64,000 bases of DNA, from contig NC_060064.1 of NCBI RefSeq assembly GCF_020283565.1, positions 29,222,337-29,286,336 on the forward strand, in the 5' to 3' direction. The notes under the pieces are model-generated. The model saw only the letters and a list, made by a program, of their open reading frames with translations, was not told the DNA's origin and searched no databases. Below are positions 1 through 12,800 of the stretch, piece by piece. The translations under genes and the position numbers were made by a program. This stretch comes from Trifolium pratense (Eukaryota > Streptophyta > Magnoliopsida > Fabales > Fabaceae). Every line of letters begins with the position of its first letter. Within the stretch, counting starts at the first letter, position 1.

Positions 1-508
1 CATGGTACAAGCCTAATAAGGGCTAAACAACTTGAAGGCAGAGAAGAATGTTGTTCAAAGTGACAACATAGCAATCCAGTTAATTCCTACCACAAGATTA
101 TCAAAAACTGAAATCAATGAATAAAGTTTGCTTGCACAAGACATAGATTCGTGGAAAATTTCCAAAGTTTTTTTTTTGACAAAAAAATAATTAATTGGAT
201 TTCTAGAGTTGACCATAACCAAAATCAGTCTGACATGGCACATAATTAGATTTTAGTCCACTGGTACACGACAACAGGAAATGCAGTTTCAGTTATTGGA
301 GTTTGTGCATTCCAGTAACAGGAACAGGAACAGGATGATTGCACATTGGTGACAACTGACAACCACAATTAAAACAAATCATTCATCTACAAACTACAAA
401 TAAAAATTTTAATTCTCAATATTACAAGCAGGTCTTATTTATCCAATATTCATTTGCTTCCTTGGGATATAGCCTATATACAGTCTATAAAGGATAAAAG
501 TGGGATAC
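1..508. other. intron 2 of the PGAP1-like gene, no feature seen
   Basis: A clear donor (AAG then GTATCC on the minus strand) closes exon 2 at 509. The remaining bases to the window edge are AT-rich and show no exon with PGAP1 similarity in any frame. Confidence 0.6.
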
Positions 509-2550
509 CTTGTGTATAGCATATACAACATATTCAGCGTGTTCTGCAAGAATTGCACCATCCATGGCAGAATGTTCACCTTCAAGATCAACGGCAAACC
601 AGTCAAGCCTGCTAGTATACTGGTTAGGTAATTGGAAACCAGCATTTCCTTCTTCGGGTATTAGGGAAGCTTCTTGGTAAAATGAATGCTCAAGGGGACC
701 ATTTTGATATGCCCTATCAGATTCTGCTGCCAAAGACCGCACCTATTATGTGGATAAAAGCAAAAGAGAATGTTCATAGAAATATAAAAATTTGGGTAAA
801 AGTAGTACCAAGAGTGTTGTATTGATAAAATAAAATAAAATCAATTATACAATTGAAGCCAAAATCATTATAAATGTAAGCTACATAACTTTGTTGGGAT
901 CTATATCATATTTCTCCACTTTTAGCCCAAGTTTTTCTTCTTTTCATGGTTTTTCAATTTTGCTGATAAAAAAGGAGGATAATTCTACTGCCATAAGGAA
1001 ATTTTAAAAAATCCAGATAAAAAACCACTCAATAATGAATATAACCCTAGAGTCAATCAAATACCTTTGCCAGCAAACAAGCAAACCCAAGGTTTTGAAA
1101 ATAGCTAGCTACAGATGCATATTTTTGTCTACATGTTATCATACTACCTAACAAATTAACCACACTAAAATCAATATCTTACAACTAAACCAAATTCTTC
1201 CCTCGGAATTAGAATAATGAAGAAATACAAAAACTTTTTAAGTAATTTTTAGATCATTCATTAAAATGAATGGTTTTAATATTGTAGTCTGCAACCGCAA
1301 TTGTAGCCAACACCAATGCTTCTGGTAGACCGCAAAGATTGTGTTGCTATCACACCAGCCAAATTTGTCATAATTTTCAGCAATTTAAAGAATCTCAACA
1401 TAACCGAACCACAATTCAAAACCTTATCAAAATGACACATGCAATAATAAGTTCCTAGTTTTCAGGCTTATCAAAACAAAAACAAACAAAAAGTTCCCAG
1501 TGGCTTATCAAAACAAAAACAAACAAAAAAGTTCCCAGTTTTCAGTTTTTGTAACTACCATGAATACCAAAATAATGCAATAATTCCTAAACAGGTTGAA
1601 ATAGTTTCACCCAGTGTTGTTGTCAAATAGCAGAGCTATAGCACTATAGCATAACGGAATTGAACAAATCATTATTGCTCTGCGATAAGCTGTTTAGTGC
1701 AACTTTTTGTCCTATAGCAGTGTTTTATGGGTCTGTTTGGTAAAAATAAGCTAGCTGATAGCTGATAAGCTAGCTGATAGCTGAAAAGCTAGCTTATAGC
1801 TGATAGCTGAAAAGCTAGCTTATTGAAATTAAAGTGTTTGGTAAAATTAGCTTTTAAAGTGGTTATTAAATATAAAATTACATAATTGATAGTGGGTAGT
1901 TTATTTTTTAGAGTGGGTAGTTATTAAATTAAAGGGTAAAAATGGAATAAAGTGTAAAAAGCTATAAGCTCAAATGCTACTTGAAATAGCATCTGAAAAA
2001 AAGCTATAAGCTAGTACAAAAAACTTGTTACCAAACACCTCTAATTTTTTGAAACAAGCTTATAAGCTCATATAATAAGCTATAAGCTAGCTTATTTGTG
2101 TTACCAAACACACCCTATATAGCATAGCACTGCGGCATAGTGAATTTGAACAACTGTTATTCTCCGCGATTGACAACACTAGGTTCACCGAGAATCGTAA
2201 AACCAAGCCAACTAACTACAACTAAATTCATGAAAGAAGAAAGAGGACCTTGCCTGTTTGTAGCTACCACCATTGCCAGGGATGAAAAGAACAGGCACAC
2301 CACTAAGCTTTTTAAGATGCTCCCTATAATCAATCTTTTTCCAACCTTCATGATACAAATACAATCCATACTTCACCGGCGTAACACTTTCCAAAGACGT
2401 AATCGGAATGTATGTCGGATACATATAAGTCATGACACATCCATTCGAAATCGGTTTCAAAAAACCATACAAAGCAGCCAGACAAACCCCTACCACCACA
2501 ACAATCAAAACTCCAACCCTAACTTTTCCTCTAAAAGTTGGCATTGTCAA
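509..2550 (-). CDS. GPI inositol-deacylase (PGAP1-like), first two coding exons, partial
   Basis: PGAP1-type enzymes sit in the ER membrane and remove the acyl chain from the inositol of GPI anchors, which lets GPI proteins leave the ER. Two exons are visible on the minus strand: 2550-2254 (99 codons from ATG) and 742-509 (78 codons). The N-terminus has one hydrophobic segment (about residues 11-30), then YGLYLYHEGW and FIPGNGGSYKQ, and exon 2 starts VRSLAAESDRAYQ and contains DWFAVDLEGEHSAMDG. These are family signatures recalled from plant homologues. The catalytic GHSMGG serine motif should lie in later exons beyond the left edge; none is seen in 1-508, which reads as intron. The exon 1 donor is CAG followed by GCAAGG, a GC rather than GT donor, and the acceptor is a normal AG. 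Intron 1 (743-2253) carries two MITE-like insertions. Another ATG two codons in (MPTF) is possible. Confidence 0.88.
1084..1424. repeat. degenerate CCGCAAT-family MITE in PGAP1 intron 1
   Basis: The left end (CAAGGTTTTGAAAAT near 1089) and right end (ACCACAATTCAAAACCTTA) form an imperfect inverted pair, with CCGCAATTG-type motifs between. It resembles the better preserved copies at 55880-56361 and 62223-62494. No target duplication is visible, so the limits are approximate. Confidence 0.4.
1729..2115. mobile_element. MITE with AGCTTATAGCT-rich inverted arms
   Basis: This is a 387-bp non-coding element. It begins GGGTCTGTTTGGTAA and ends TTACCAAACACACCC, which are inverted copies, and a 3-bp TAT lies on both sides. 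The arms carry many GATAGCTGAAAAGCTAGCTTA-like direct and inverted repeats, so a transcript would fold strongly. It sits in intron 1 of the PGAP1-like gene. The element belongs to the broad plant group whose ends read GTTTGGTAA; the superfamily is not certain. Confidence 0.75.
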
Positions 2551-3676
2551 AAAACTTCACTCCGAAATCTCGAAATCACTCCAAACTTTGATTTCACCTC
2601 AAACTAACTATTCACCAAATCAAAAACTAAAACCGCCACTAATCAAAACAGAACTTCACATTCAAATAACACAAAAAACTACACAGTTTGACTAAGCAAC
2701 AAACTCTTCCAACGCCACAACTAGATCATGAACTTCAAGATTCATACAATCATGGATCAAATCAAACAGAATCTGCCGGAAAAAAACAAAAAACTCATCA
2801 ATATTCCAGTTAAACACGAGATCTAAAATTTTCGCGCAAAAACTAAAATAGAAAATTCAAAAAACACAAACGAAAGCAAGAATAATCAACAAAATATTTA
2901 AAATGGAAACTAATCAAGCAACAAATCAAAGTTCAATACTGCAAAAGAAGATGAAGAAGCTTCAATGATAATGGATAGATCCGAAAAACGGTGGAGAGAG
3001 AGAGAGAGAGAGAGATATTACCCAACGAAAGAAATGGCGGTTGAGTAACGGTGACGGAGGGTGCAACTGTATTGGTATTTATTTATATAAATGGAAGTTG
3101 GAAGAATAAGAGAAGATGCAATGAGCAGAGCAATGGTGAGAGTGACAGAGTCAATAATATAAGAGTTGAGTTAGTTATTAATATTTGAGTTTGTTTAATG
3201 TAACTCTATATTGTAACTCACATTCATAAGGTAGGTATTTTATTAAACTTCATTACCATCAAATTTTGTTTTAACATTGCCTAATTTTCTTTACTTTCTA
3301 TTTATATAAAATTATCTTATTTTATATGTTACATTTATAGAATGTTGATTTAAATTATGTACACTTTCAGATAAATATTTGTTATATTTGTGTTACATTT
3401 ATAGAAAGTATTGATTTGAAACTATGTTAATTTCTAAAATAATATCTACTATAATTGTAAATAAAAATAAAAAATAAAATCAACATCTTATGTATTACAT
3501 TTATAGAATGTTGATTTAAAATTATGTACACCACTTTTAAATCCACATAGCGACGAAGTTAATAATATATAAATTTTTGTACAAATATAAAAGGTTGATC
3601 GTTAAATTTAGTTAAGAATGTTTTTCGTCGTGAGAGATAAAAGAGTACTTATAAAAGACAAAAAATGTATGATATT
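2551..3676. other. 5' flank and leader of the PGAP1-like gene
   Basis: Upstream (minus-strand sense) of the start codon lie AT-rich leader sequence, a (GA)n tract at about 2997-3015 typical of plant 5'UTRs or promoters, and then featureless AT-rich DNA. A 5'UTR intron is possible but I could not place its ends. Confidence 0.4.
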
Positions 3677-4471
3677 TAGGGGTGCTCGCGATTCGGTTTT
3701 GATCGGTTATGAGATAAAAAAAAAAATTCGACCCAAAGAAGATATAACATGCGGTTTGGTTCGGTTTTTGGATGACTAAAAAAATATATTTGATTGATTT
3801 AATCCAATTTTATGCTGTTTATTTCGGTTCGATTGGTTCAGTTTTATTCAGTTTTTAAATAAACAATATATAAATAGTTGTAATATATAAAATATATATT
3901 ATCTGAAAAAATAATTAAGAAAGTAACTACAGTTCAAAAAGCCATATTTTTACGATTGCAAGAGAAAATCGAAAATCAAAGAGCATTATGCAAAAGGAAA
4001 AGAATCAAAGAAATTTCACATAAACCAAAGAAGGATTATGTACCATGAATCCCAAAAGAAGCAAATCATAATGGAAAGTATGAGGTTTTCTTAATAAGTT
4101 GAACTTTTTCCGCTTAGATGCTATAATGATCAAAATAAGTATTAAAACATCTAAAAAAATTAAAAATGATGCTATACTATGGGAGCATTTGGAGTAACTA
4201 CAAAATATCTATAAAAAAATTATAAACCCAAATAGAATTAGGTTAATGTAATATATCATATTAATAAAAAAATAAGTATTAAAATATATGTATGCGCGGT
4301 TTGGTTCGGTTTGAATAGGTTTTGAAAAATCAATCCAAAATCTTATCCAATCTAGAGGTTTTTACAAAATAACATCCAAATAAATCTAAAATTATTCAAT
4401 TTTTTGCGATTTTCGGTTTAATTGGATCGATTTGTAATTTTTAATTGGATTGGTTTGAATTTAAGCACCTA
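3677..4471. mobile_element. hAT-like non-autonomous element (TAGGGGTG end)
   Basis: The left end reads TAGGGGTGCTCGCGATTCGG and the right end GCACCTA, an imperfect inverted pair. The flanks are TGATATTT and TGATACAT, a possible 8-bp target duplication with two mismatches. The interior is AT-rich with repeated GGTTCGGTTT motifs and no ORF. TAGGGGTG ends are typical of plant hAT-derived MITEs. Confidence 0.5.
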
Positions 4472-6276
4472 TGATACATACATTGCACAAACTTTGAGAA
4501 CCGTTTCAACAACCATTTATAGCTTATATGTAATTTTCCTTTTTTTTATTATTCAAACTTTTGTTAGCAATGAAGAGAACTCCTCATAAATGCATTATAT
4601 TTTGAGAACCATTTTAACAACCGTTTAAGAATACGGTCATGTTAACGTGTGCTTTAAAGATACATGTTAATCTACCTAAAAATAAAATTATAATATTTAA
4701 AAATTTAGTGTTTAGATAATTGAATACACCATAAATATCTTCTTAACATGAAGGACACATGTTAAGATTCTCCTTAACAATATTCTCATCTTCTTCACTT
4801 ACATTATCATATAACTTTGTACAAGTGGTGAAGACATGTTTGAGGCTTGGAGATATGTGTTGCTAAATTCAAGTTGATCATGTAACTTCAACCATCTATA
4901 AATAGAAACATCAACCTTAAACTTGAAAAACAAGAGTCTTACGTTAAAGCATTCACTTAAGTTTAAGGCAGGATAAATAAGACATACACTTAATACTAAA
5001 ATGAAAATAAGAATTCTATTTAAGGATAATAGTGTTCTCATCACAAAGAAAGTTCACTAATAGTTTTGTTTTTCCATACATGTTTAAACTTCATTTTCTC
5101 GCGACAAACATATTCACTTCAATTATAAGAGTTAGATGTCGCGTCAATAAACGGCACTACTTTAAATTAAATTTTAAAAAAAAAAAGTAGTTGGGAGATT
5201 GCTAAATCACAAAGAAAAAAAAACTTCTTTTTTGACGAAAAAATGAAAGGTGAAAATTGTATAATCATAATATTTAAAAGGTGAAAAGTTTGATTAATTA
5301 AGCCTCGACAAATATTTAATCAGATGTTTATTAAAAGGTGATTGCCTTATTAAAATGTCTAAGATGACGTGGAAGTATAACTCAATAAATTTGATTGTTT
5401 GAATGCTAAAACAACAAAACAAAAATTTTGAATTTCATATCTTTTGACTTTTATTATTTATGTTTTACTTGAGAAATAAAACAACAAAACAAAAATGACA
5501 AATACAAAGTTTTGAACCGCAGTCCCCTATTACATAAATTAATAAATAAAAAAACACCGCAACCACCAAACAAATTAAGACATATTGTTATAAGTCAAAA
5601 AAAATTAAGACATATTGTTGATTAAAAATGCTATAATTATATAATCCATTCAACTTTTCAATTTTTTCTTTCATGTGGTAGTATTTTTTTTTTTTTTGTA
5701 CATCATGTGGTAGTAATTTTAACCATTGATTTACTTTCCTTCTCTCTCTTCTTAATTTTTTTTGTTTTTTTACTTTTTATGATTTACGAGTCATTGGATG
5801 AAGAAAATGAGAGATAACATGAGAGGCCTTAAGTCCAGTTGATAAAAACAACAAACAAAAACCTGCGATAAAAACTGAAACAAACGGGCCATAAGTCTAG
5901 GTGATAAAAACAATAAACAAAAACATAAACAACATATAGATTGATAGATTTTTTTTTACGAGAAGATAGATTGATAGATTATTACTGATCAATGAGGGTT
6001 TTGAAGTGGTATGAGAGAATTTGCGAAGGGAACGAGAGAGACAAGGCAGATTGAGAGCCTCCATATCCTTTTAGCACTTTGTTCATTTTTTTTTTGGTAG
6101 AGTTCTTCAATTTTTATTTGTCGTGCTTCTTTATATGGCGATGTCATCATTTTCTCTACACTGAGAAAAACAATTAAGATAAAAAAAACCTATAAAAACA
6201 ATTAAAATAACATTAATAAAAATGTCATGTGTTGGTACTTAACCACATCATGATTATTTCATTAAAATCTGTCATT
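4472..6276. other. AT-rich intergenic DNA
   Basis: I see no gene here. Short ORFs lack family features. A stretch at about 5830-5930 contains two imperfect copies of a TAAGTC...GATAAAAACAA sequence, and homopolymer T runs are common. Confidence 0.5.
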
Positions 6277-6294
6277 AATTTAAAATATGTGGTT

Positions 6295-6510
6295 AACCCA
6301 CTTGGGGTTGGTCGAGTGGTGTTGGCTTGGGCCCTTGGAGTATGCTCCTCTCAAGGTCTCAGGTTCGATTCCCACTGGTGCCAATTTCGGTGGGCTAAGT
6401 CCATACAGAGCAAAAAACTCTGGCTTTAAATGGGGCCCCCGCAAGTGGGCGGTGGGATTGGTCCCCTTGGATTAGTCGGTCCTAAGGCCGGATACCAAGT
6501 TTTCAAAAAA
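6295..6510 (+). mobile_element. tRNA-derived SINE, complete with target duplication
   Basis: This is a 216-bp element. Pol III promoter boxes are visible near the start: box A-like GGTCGAGTGG at about 6310 and box B GGTTCGATTCC at about 6363. It ends in a run of A. Both sides carry the same 18-bp sequence AATTTAAAATATGTGGTT (6277-6294 and 6511-6528), a clean target duplication typical of LINE-mobilised insertion. The perfect duplication implies a fairly recent insertion. A worn copy of the same family lies at about 35240-35440. Confidence 0.9.
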
Positions 6511-7020
6511 AATTTAAAATATGTGGTTTACCTAAAATTAATTATTTACTTGTAGCCCTTCAAAATCATCATTTAGAATTTTTTAACAAAATATAAATTA
6601 AATATGAATTTTTAAGCGTAAAAAATATAAAAATTTATATTTAATTTGTTTCCTTTGAGAAATTTTTTTTTTGAAAAGGATATTTCTATAATGTACTAAA
6701 CATGATCATCGAAAAAATCCTTATTTTAAGTGCCAAAAATATAAAAATTCAATTAAAAAAAAAAAAGGTAACCAAGTCATGTACACAGACAGAGGGAATG
6801 AATCCAAGCAGCTGGGGATTTGAACAAACAAAGAAATTGATTTGAATCAAGATTCCACTTCCAGCTATGAAAAGCACGTTGTATTTTACTTCCCACAAAT
6901 AAAATATGATTTTTTTTATATACACGGATGGTATAAAACTCATATATATAAAAATTAAATTACTTTATGATTATTAAAAAGATATATATATGGCGAGTGT
7001 GCTAAGAATAATGTCTAAAT

Positions 7021-7221
7021 TGTTATGAACTATTCCTATAGAATAACAAGAATAAAGAATAAGAGATGAAGGAGAGAAAGAGAAGAGAGAATAAACTCTT
7101 GTATTGTTCTATTCAAGGTGTGCATCACATTGTAGCAAAGGGGTCCTATTTATAGGACACATTTAGGGACAAGAAAACCTACACAATAATGGACATTCAT
7201 TACATATTATTATTCATAACA
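7021..7221 (-). repeat. LTR of the copia-like element (3' LTR in element sense)
   Basis: 201 bp, TG...CA ends, next to the polypurine tract on the minus strand. It contains GGTCCTATTTATAGGACAC, which includes a TATAAATA-type core promoter on the minus strand. Confidence 0.88.
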
Positions 7222-8146
7222 CTCCCCCTTGAATGTCCATCAAAGATATGCCTCGTTAAAACCTTACTAGAGAAAAAACCATTAGGAAAAAAAATCCTAG
7301 TGAAGGAAAAAGAGTACATATCATCCTTTATATGTGAACTGCCTCGTTAAAAACCTTACCAGGAAAACCCAGTGGGACAAAACCACGGTGAAGGGAAAAA
7401 GAGTGCAGACATCTTTATATCTCCCCCTCATAAAGACAATTATTATACATGAGATGAAAAATCAAATAATCTTCTGTACTAGCTGCTCCAAAGTTTTACT
7501 AAAAGTTGACTCTATAGAAAAATCTGTCATATCTTCTTTATTATACTCTTCTCTAAATTAGCATTGCGTCTGATATTATCTTCATGTTGAGTTGTTGCAG
7601 GAACCATCATTTTGTAATAAAACAACGAATTTCTTGTATGTGTTGAATTACAATCCTCAACAAAAACATCTTCTCAACTTGCTTGATGTAGTGCTAAAAT
7701 CTTCACATGATTGGATGATATTGTTGTTTCTTTAAAGTATAAATAATTGTATGTTTTGCTTTACTTCAATATTTGGGTTGAATGAATAGGCAAAAATAAA
7801 ATACTACGAAATTATAGCAAATATATTAGTGAGCTTAATTGAATTAAGTTATGGTACTTCAGGACCAATTCAAATTGTTCATCATTTTCTTGAGGCATGA
7901 CACATCAAATGACATTGCAACCATTTTTAGTATACAACAAATTAGATTTGTCATTGTCAAACTGTTTTAATACTTTTGCTATATAATCTTATTTAAATTA
8001 TAAATTTAAATGAGAATATCTCATAAGCTCTTCGGGAGTCTAGATGATATTTTATCATTAATATAAGCCTCAGATATAAATAATTCATTGTCAAATATAA
8101 CTAAATCCTTCAGGGATCAAATATAACTAAATTCGTGCTGATAACG

Positions 8147-8348
8147 TGTTATGAACTATTCCTATAGAATAACAAGAATAAAGAAGAAGAGATGAAGGAG
8201 AGAAAGAGAAGAGAGAATAGACTCTTGTATTGTTCTATTCAAGGTGTGCATCACATTGTAACAAAGGGGTCCTATTTATAGGACACATTTAGGGAACAAG
8301 AAAACCTACACAATAATGGACATTCATTACATATTATTATTCATAACA
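8147..8348 (-). repeat. LTR of the copia-like element (5' LTR in element sense)
   Basis: 202 bp, nearly identical to the partner at 7021-7221, next to the primer binding site on the minus strand. Confidence 0.88.
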
Positions 8349-8353
8349 TAAAT

Positions 8354-9335
8354 ATTATTTTTTGCAGATTTTTAATTTAAATTAAGCCATTATTTCAATC
8401 GTCACCGGCTGTAAGGATGTTGGGATTTTTCTTGATGAGAATAGGAAATTGAGTGATTTTGCTTTTGGTGTTAAGTTTAAAAGAGTTTGTTGTGAATAAG
8501 AAAATCAAAAGAAAAATGGTTAGAGAGAGGCTATTTCTGTTTCTCGTGTTGGGTTACTGTTTTATGACTTTTATCATATGTAGAACCTCTATGGAGTTAT
8601 GTGTTGTGTGAATGTTTTATTGGTGTGAAAATTCTTCATTTTAATATAGTTTCTATTTTTTAAGCCAAATAAATTCTTATTCAGTTGATGATCATTGATG
8701 TGATCTGCAATTTACGAATCAGCGTGGTAGATTGAAACACTAAGACATTTGAATTATGGTTTAATTGATTCAATTCAACTCGTTCAATGACGGTTGAATT
8801 GAGTATCTACTTTTCTTTTTGTTTACAAATGTTGCCAATGAGGAAGGAAGGAATGAATCTAAGACACATGCATATTACTCGAACTCCTCACCACTAGATA
8901 AATTTAGTGGCTTAATTGAGTGACTACGTACTAAATAAATAAAAGCATAAAAATTTAAAATTAAACCAAAAAACAAAAAATAATTGAACTAGGTGATTAC
9001 ATTACAGTTCCAATAGAAATAAACTAATCGATGCGCAGGAGTTCGGGTTCGAACCTGGGACACTCCATTTATTCATCTTTAAGGTGGATTTTCTAGTCAC
9101 TAGACTACTAGACAAAAAATAAATAAATAAACTAATCGATAAACGGGATGGCTCTAGGTTCAACCAGTTAAACTGGGAGGTTTAGTAAAAACGTAAAATA
9201 TAGAATGTGTCACTCCTAATTTAGCATCATATCGTTGGTTTTAAAATTGAACTGGAGATCAAACTGACGAAATCTCCTAATTGTCATTATTAAAATCCGA
9301 GAGATTCTGTATTTCAGAGTTTTGTTTAGATATAC
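8354..9335. other. intergenic DNA with a SINE-like fragment
   Basis: There is no gene. At about 9035-9115 a GGGTTCGAACC box B-like motif is followed by GGACACTCCA and a short A-rich end, resembling the 3' part of a tRNA-derived SINE. Similar scraps lie at about 17385-17460 and 59590-59690. Confidence 0.4.
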
Positions 9336-9670
9336 CATGAATTCGGGTAGTTATGCTATCGCTTTTGCTGAATTATGGACTATCCTTAAGGCGTTCATAA
9401 ACGTATTGATTGAATCTGCATTTTGATTGAATCCGACTAATTGACAGAGGTGAAGTTCATCCAAAATAGTCGCCCAACGAGCATTCTGGTCGAACTGATC
9501 AACAGCATGTTGTGGCAAGATTCGAGGTTGAGACTTGAGAGTTTCACAATTATCCGAGAAGCTAATCAGGTGGCAGATGCTTTTGTTAAATTTGGTTTTA
9601 GTCTCGCAAATTGTCGGTTTAGAGCCTTTGATGTAATTCCCACTTTCTGTTTTCACCTAACTTTACAAGC
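9336..9670 (+). pseudogene. LINE reverse-transcriptase RNase H domain, decayed fragment
   Basis: Plus-strand reading gives SYAIAFAELWTILKAF and IESAF, then after stops and frame changes SFTIIREANQVADAFVKFGFSL and AFDVIP. This is the order seen in the RNase H-like domain that ends plant non-LTR retrotransposon polyproteins (AELWAIL... early, REGNQVADALA... late). At least two stop codons and a frameshift separate the parts, so it is dead. It sits just beyond the 3' end of the dehydrogenase gene and is oriented towards it. No poly(A) or target duplication was found. Confidence 0.65.
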
Positions 9671-9892
9671 TGACAGTTCTAGGACCTCTTTGAATTCATC
9701 AAAAAAAGAACATTTCTCATTTATTTGAATTCAAAATCAAATCTATTACACAAACCATGTCAAACACATGCTTAAATGCTCGATACACACCCCTACAAAG
9801 AGAGATTATTATAACTTACAAGGGAAATTCCTCAAGCTTATTGCAAGCTTATACGCTATTAAGAATCCTCGTGTTATTACATTTTGGTCGCT

Positions 9893-12800
9893 CTATAAGG
9901 TAGGAGGAATCCATATATAACCGTGTGTTTGAACATAACCGGCTTTTTCTAGTAACTCATCGGCTTCTGCAGGACCTCTACTTCCTGGCTTGTAAGGAAT
10001 TGGCTTCAACTCCCCTCTATCAATTTTGTGTAAAAGTGGAGTGAATATCTCCCATGATGCCTAATAAGAAACAAAAATTCGGTTATTCAAAATTATTATT
10101 AATCAAGACATTGTTGCAGTAATGTGGATAAAACATGTTAATAGTTTTACCTTTAATTCATCTCTTCGAACGAAATGTTGCTGATCACCTCTAATTCTGT
10201 AGAATATGTCAATTCTCATTGTTACATATTGATTAATGTAAAAATATATTTGCCGAAATTAAAACCATTGACGAGGCATAAATATGAATAAGGAAAAAGA
10301 ATATACGTGTCAAGAATTAGACGCTCGTAAGCCTCTGGAATGGTTATCCCTTGATATCGTTGCCCGTATGACAAGTCTAGTTCACTTTGAACCGCAGACA
10401 TCTCCAGTCCAGGTTGCTTGACCTACATGCAATAATCAGTTCAATGTCAAAAATGTCATTAAATTAGTTTACAGTATTTTATAAGAGGCAATCGGGTCAA
10501 TCAAGTAGTATGGCTGTTAACATCACGCATCATCAGAATGATTGACATACCGTAAACTTCATATAAATAGCTTCTGAAGGTTGTAGGCGGATAACAAATT
10601 CGTTTCTCCCTTGCTTTTTACCTAAATTTGTTAACATGAAGTTAATATTTTGAAGACAATTTTGAATATAGGATAGCAAATATTTATGCCAAGTTCCGGG
10701 CATTCATGTTGTGACAATAAACAAAGAACAGGTCCATCTGCTGACGTTTTTTTGGATAAGCAGGTACGGAATTATCTATATTCTATAATCTTATCTTCCA
10801 AAGTGAAAACCATTATATATTTGACATCAATTTTACTTTCGAGGTTTACATAGAGAACATGCAACAAAATATTCATAACAAAATCATTGTAAAAAGAGAC
10901 ATCAATATGTGATAAGGTATAGTATAGTTCATACTCCTGAAAATATCACCGGGAACATCCTTGAATTGAACCCGTATCTCTGCCTTTCTGGAATTTAGGG
11001 CCTTCCCTGCTTTCATAATGAAAGGAACACCTGATGCATAAAGGTAAATTGGTAAAATGTACAATAATGTATATATAGCAGAAAATTTTGAGAAAGGCAG
11101 TAGAATACTATGTAGCACCGACACTTCAGATTAAAGGCGTGTCCGTTGTCCGACATGTGTCGACATCAGACACTGACACGACACTGATAGTTACATTCAA
11201 TTTCTGCCATTTTTCAATTTCTGCCTTATCAGTGTCTACGTGTCAGTGTCAAGTCTAGTGTTGGTGTTTGTATCATTGCTTCATAGCCAGAATAGAATGA
11301 ATATGAACAACTTCACTTTCAAAACTCCTAAGCGCAAAAAGAAGTTGAAGGTCCACTTCTTCAAGAAATAAATGCTAGGAACATAATCATACCTTCCCAT
11401 CTTTCATTGTGTATCCGAAGAATAGCAGTTGCAAAAGTTGGAGTGTTTGAATCGTCAGGTACAGTTGGGTCATCTCTATAGCCTTCATATTGTCCAAGAA
11501 CAACTTCATCGTCTCTAATAGGGACTACTGACTCGAGAACCTGCATTTTTCAACGTAGCCAGAAAGCGTTATAGTTTAAAGATGACTGCCGTAAATAAAC
11601 ATAGAGGCATAAAATGAAAAGTTTCAAGGTATGATTTTGATAAAATATCACTCTTCGATGCAATGCATAGTAAAATATAAAAGGTGAGCAAGAAGTAGGT
11701 ACTGATATTGATTGCTTTGTATCAAAATATAAGACGTGGGATACAATGACAGAAGAGACTAATAATTTTGAGAAAATTGAAATGAAAAAGACACACCTTC
11801 ACTTTCTCATCCCGAATGTGCTCAGGCTTGAGAGAGACGGGTTTTTCCATAGCAACCAAACAAAGAACCTGAGTTGGTAGAAAATATGCAACAAATTTGG
11901 CATATTAGGCTAATACACTTCATAAATTCTGCAATACACAATAATAACTACAATTTCAAAATGAAATTTATTCTATTTCATTATAAAATCAAGGTCTTAC
12001 CTGCAACAGATGGTTTTGAATAATATCTCGAATAATTCTGTCAAATAAGAAGAAATGAAGATCATTATTGCTTTTATAAAATACCAATTATTCAAAAATA
12101 CTTAAAAAATTCGAGAAATAGATGCTTAGGAATGAAGATTTGATAGGTTACTCCATTTCAGAACCTACAATTAGAATTTCTAGTGACATGAGAATATTGT
12201 TAAAACAAAACTTTGCACATACCCGTATTGGTCAAAATATCCACCACGACCGTCAGTTCCAAAATCCTCTCTAAAGACTATCTGCCATAGAATCAACACA
12301 CAACCTCAAGTTTAAATTTGTGGCATATCAATTTTGATAATGTGGTAACTAAGTTAGCGAAGGAAACAAAAGATAGTAAAGATAATAATGGAACGAACTA
12401 CGAATTACCAAAGCCCTTAAGTCTGAGAAATCTTAGTCCGAGATCGCAACATGTACGATTCAAAAATTCTCACCTGCACATTGTCAATGTTGTCGCGATT
12501 CCAAAGAGGCAAGAAGAACCGATTTGCGAAACGAAGTACCAACTGCAAATATAAGTCATATTAAGAGGGACTGAGTGGAATTAATGAAGACACAAAGAAG
12601 TAATGTATTATATATTCCTTTAGTACCATATTTTGCACTAGTTCCTTTCCCAAGTAGTGATCAATACGATAAATTTGTGGTTCTTCGAACAACTCTCCGA
12701 TCTGATTACTAAGTTCTTCTGCAGATTCTAGATCCCTGCCAAAGGGTTTCTCAACAACAACACGTGTCCATCCACTAAGATCAGCTAATAGCAAGAAACA

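Larger units (their letters stand above)
7021..8348 (-). mobile_element. short non-autonomous copia-like LTR element
   Basis: This is a 1328-bp element with 201/202-bp LTRs beginning TGTTATGAA and ending TTCATAACA, and a 5-bp target duplication TAAAT on both sides (7016-7020, 8349-8353). On the minus strand the LTR is followed by CGTTATCAGCACGA, a primer-binding-site type common in plant copia elements. The other LTR is preceded by the purine tract AAGGGGGAG. The 925-bp interior has no gag or pol, so movement would need proteins from another element. A duplicated motif around 7249-7400 (CCTCGTTAAAA...) is a common copia 3' non-coding segment. The LTRs differ by about three substitutions and one indel, so the insertion is young but not new. 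Confidence 0.88.

Noticed and set aside
6229..6475. ORFs over the SINE with cysteine and tryptophan-rich peptides
   Set aside because: They are translations of the tRNA-derived SINE; no protein is expected.
9030..9115. Possible tRNA gene (GGGTTCGAACC)
   Set aside because: Only the T-loop-like box is present; no acceptor or anticodon stem can be formed. It is more likely a SINE 3' part.
9351..9656. 101-codon minus-strand ORF
   Set aside because: It is the opposite strand of the decayed LINE RNase H fragment, which reads correctly on the plus strand.
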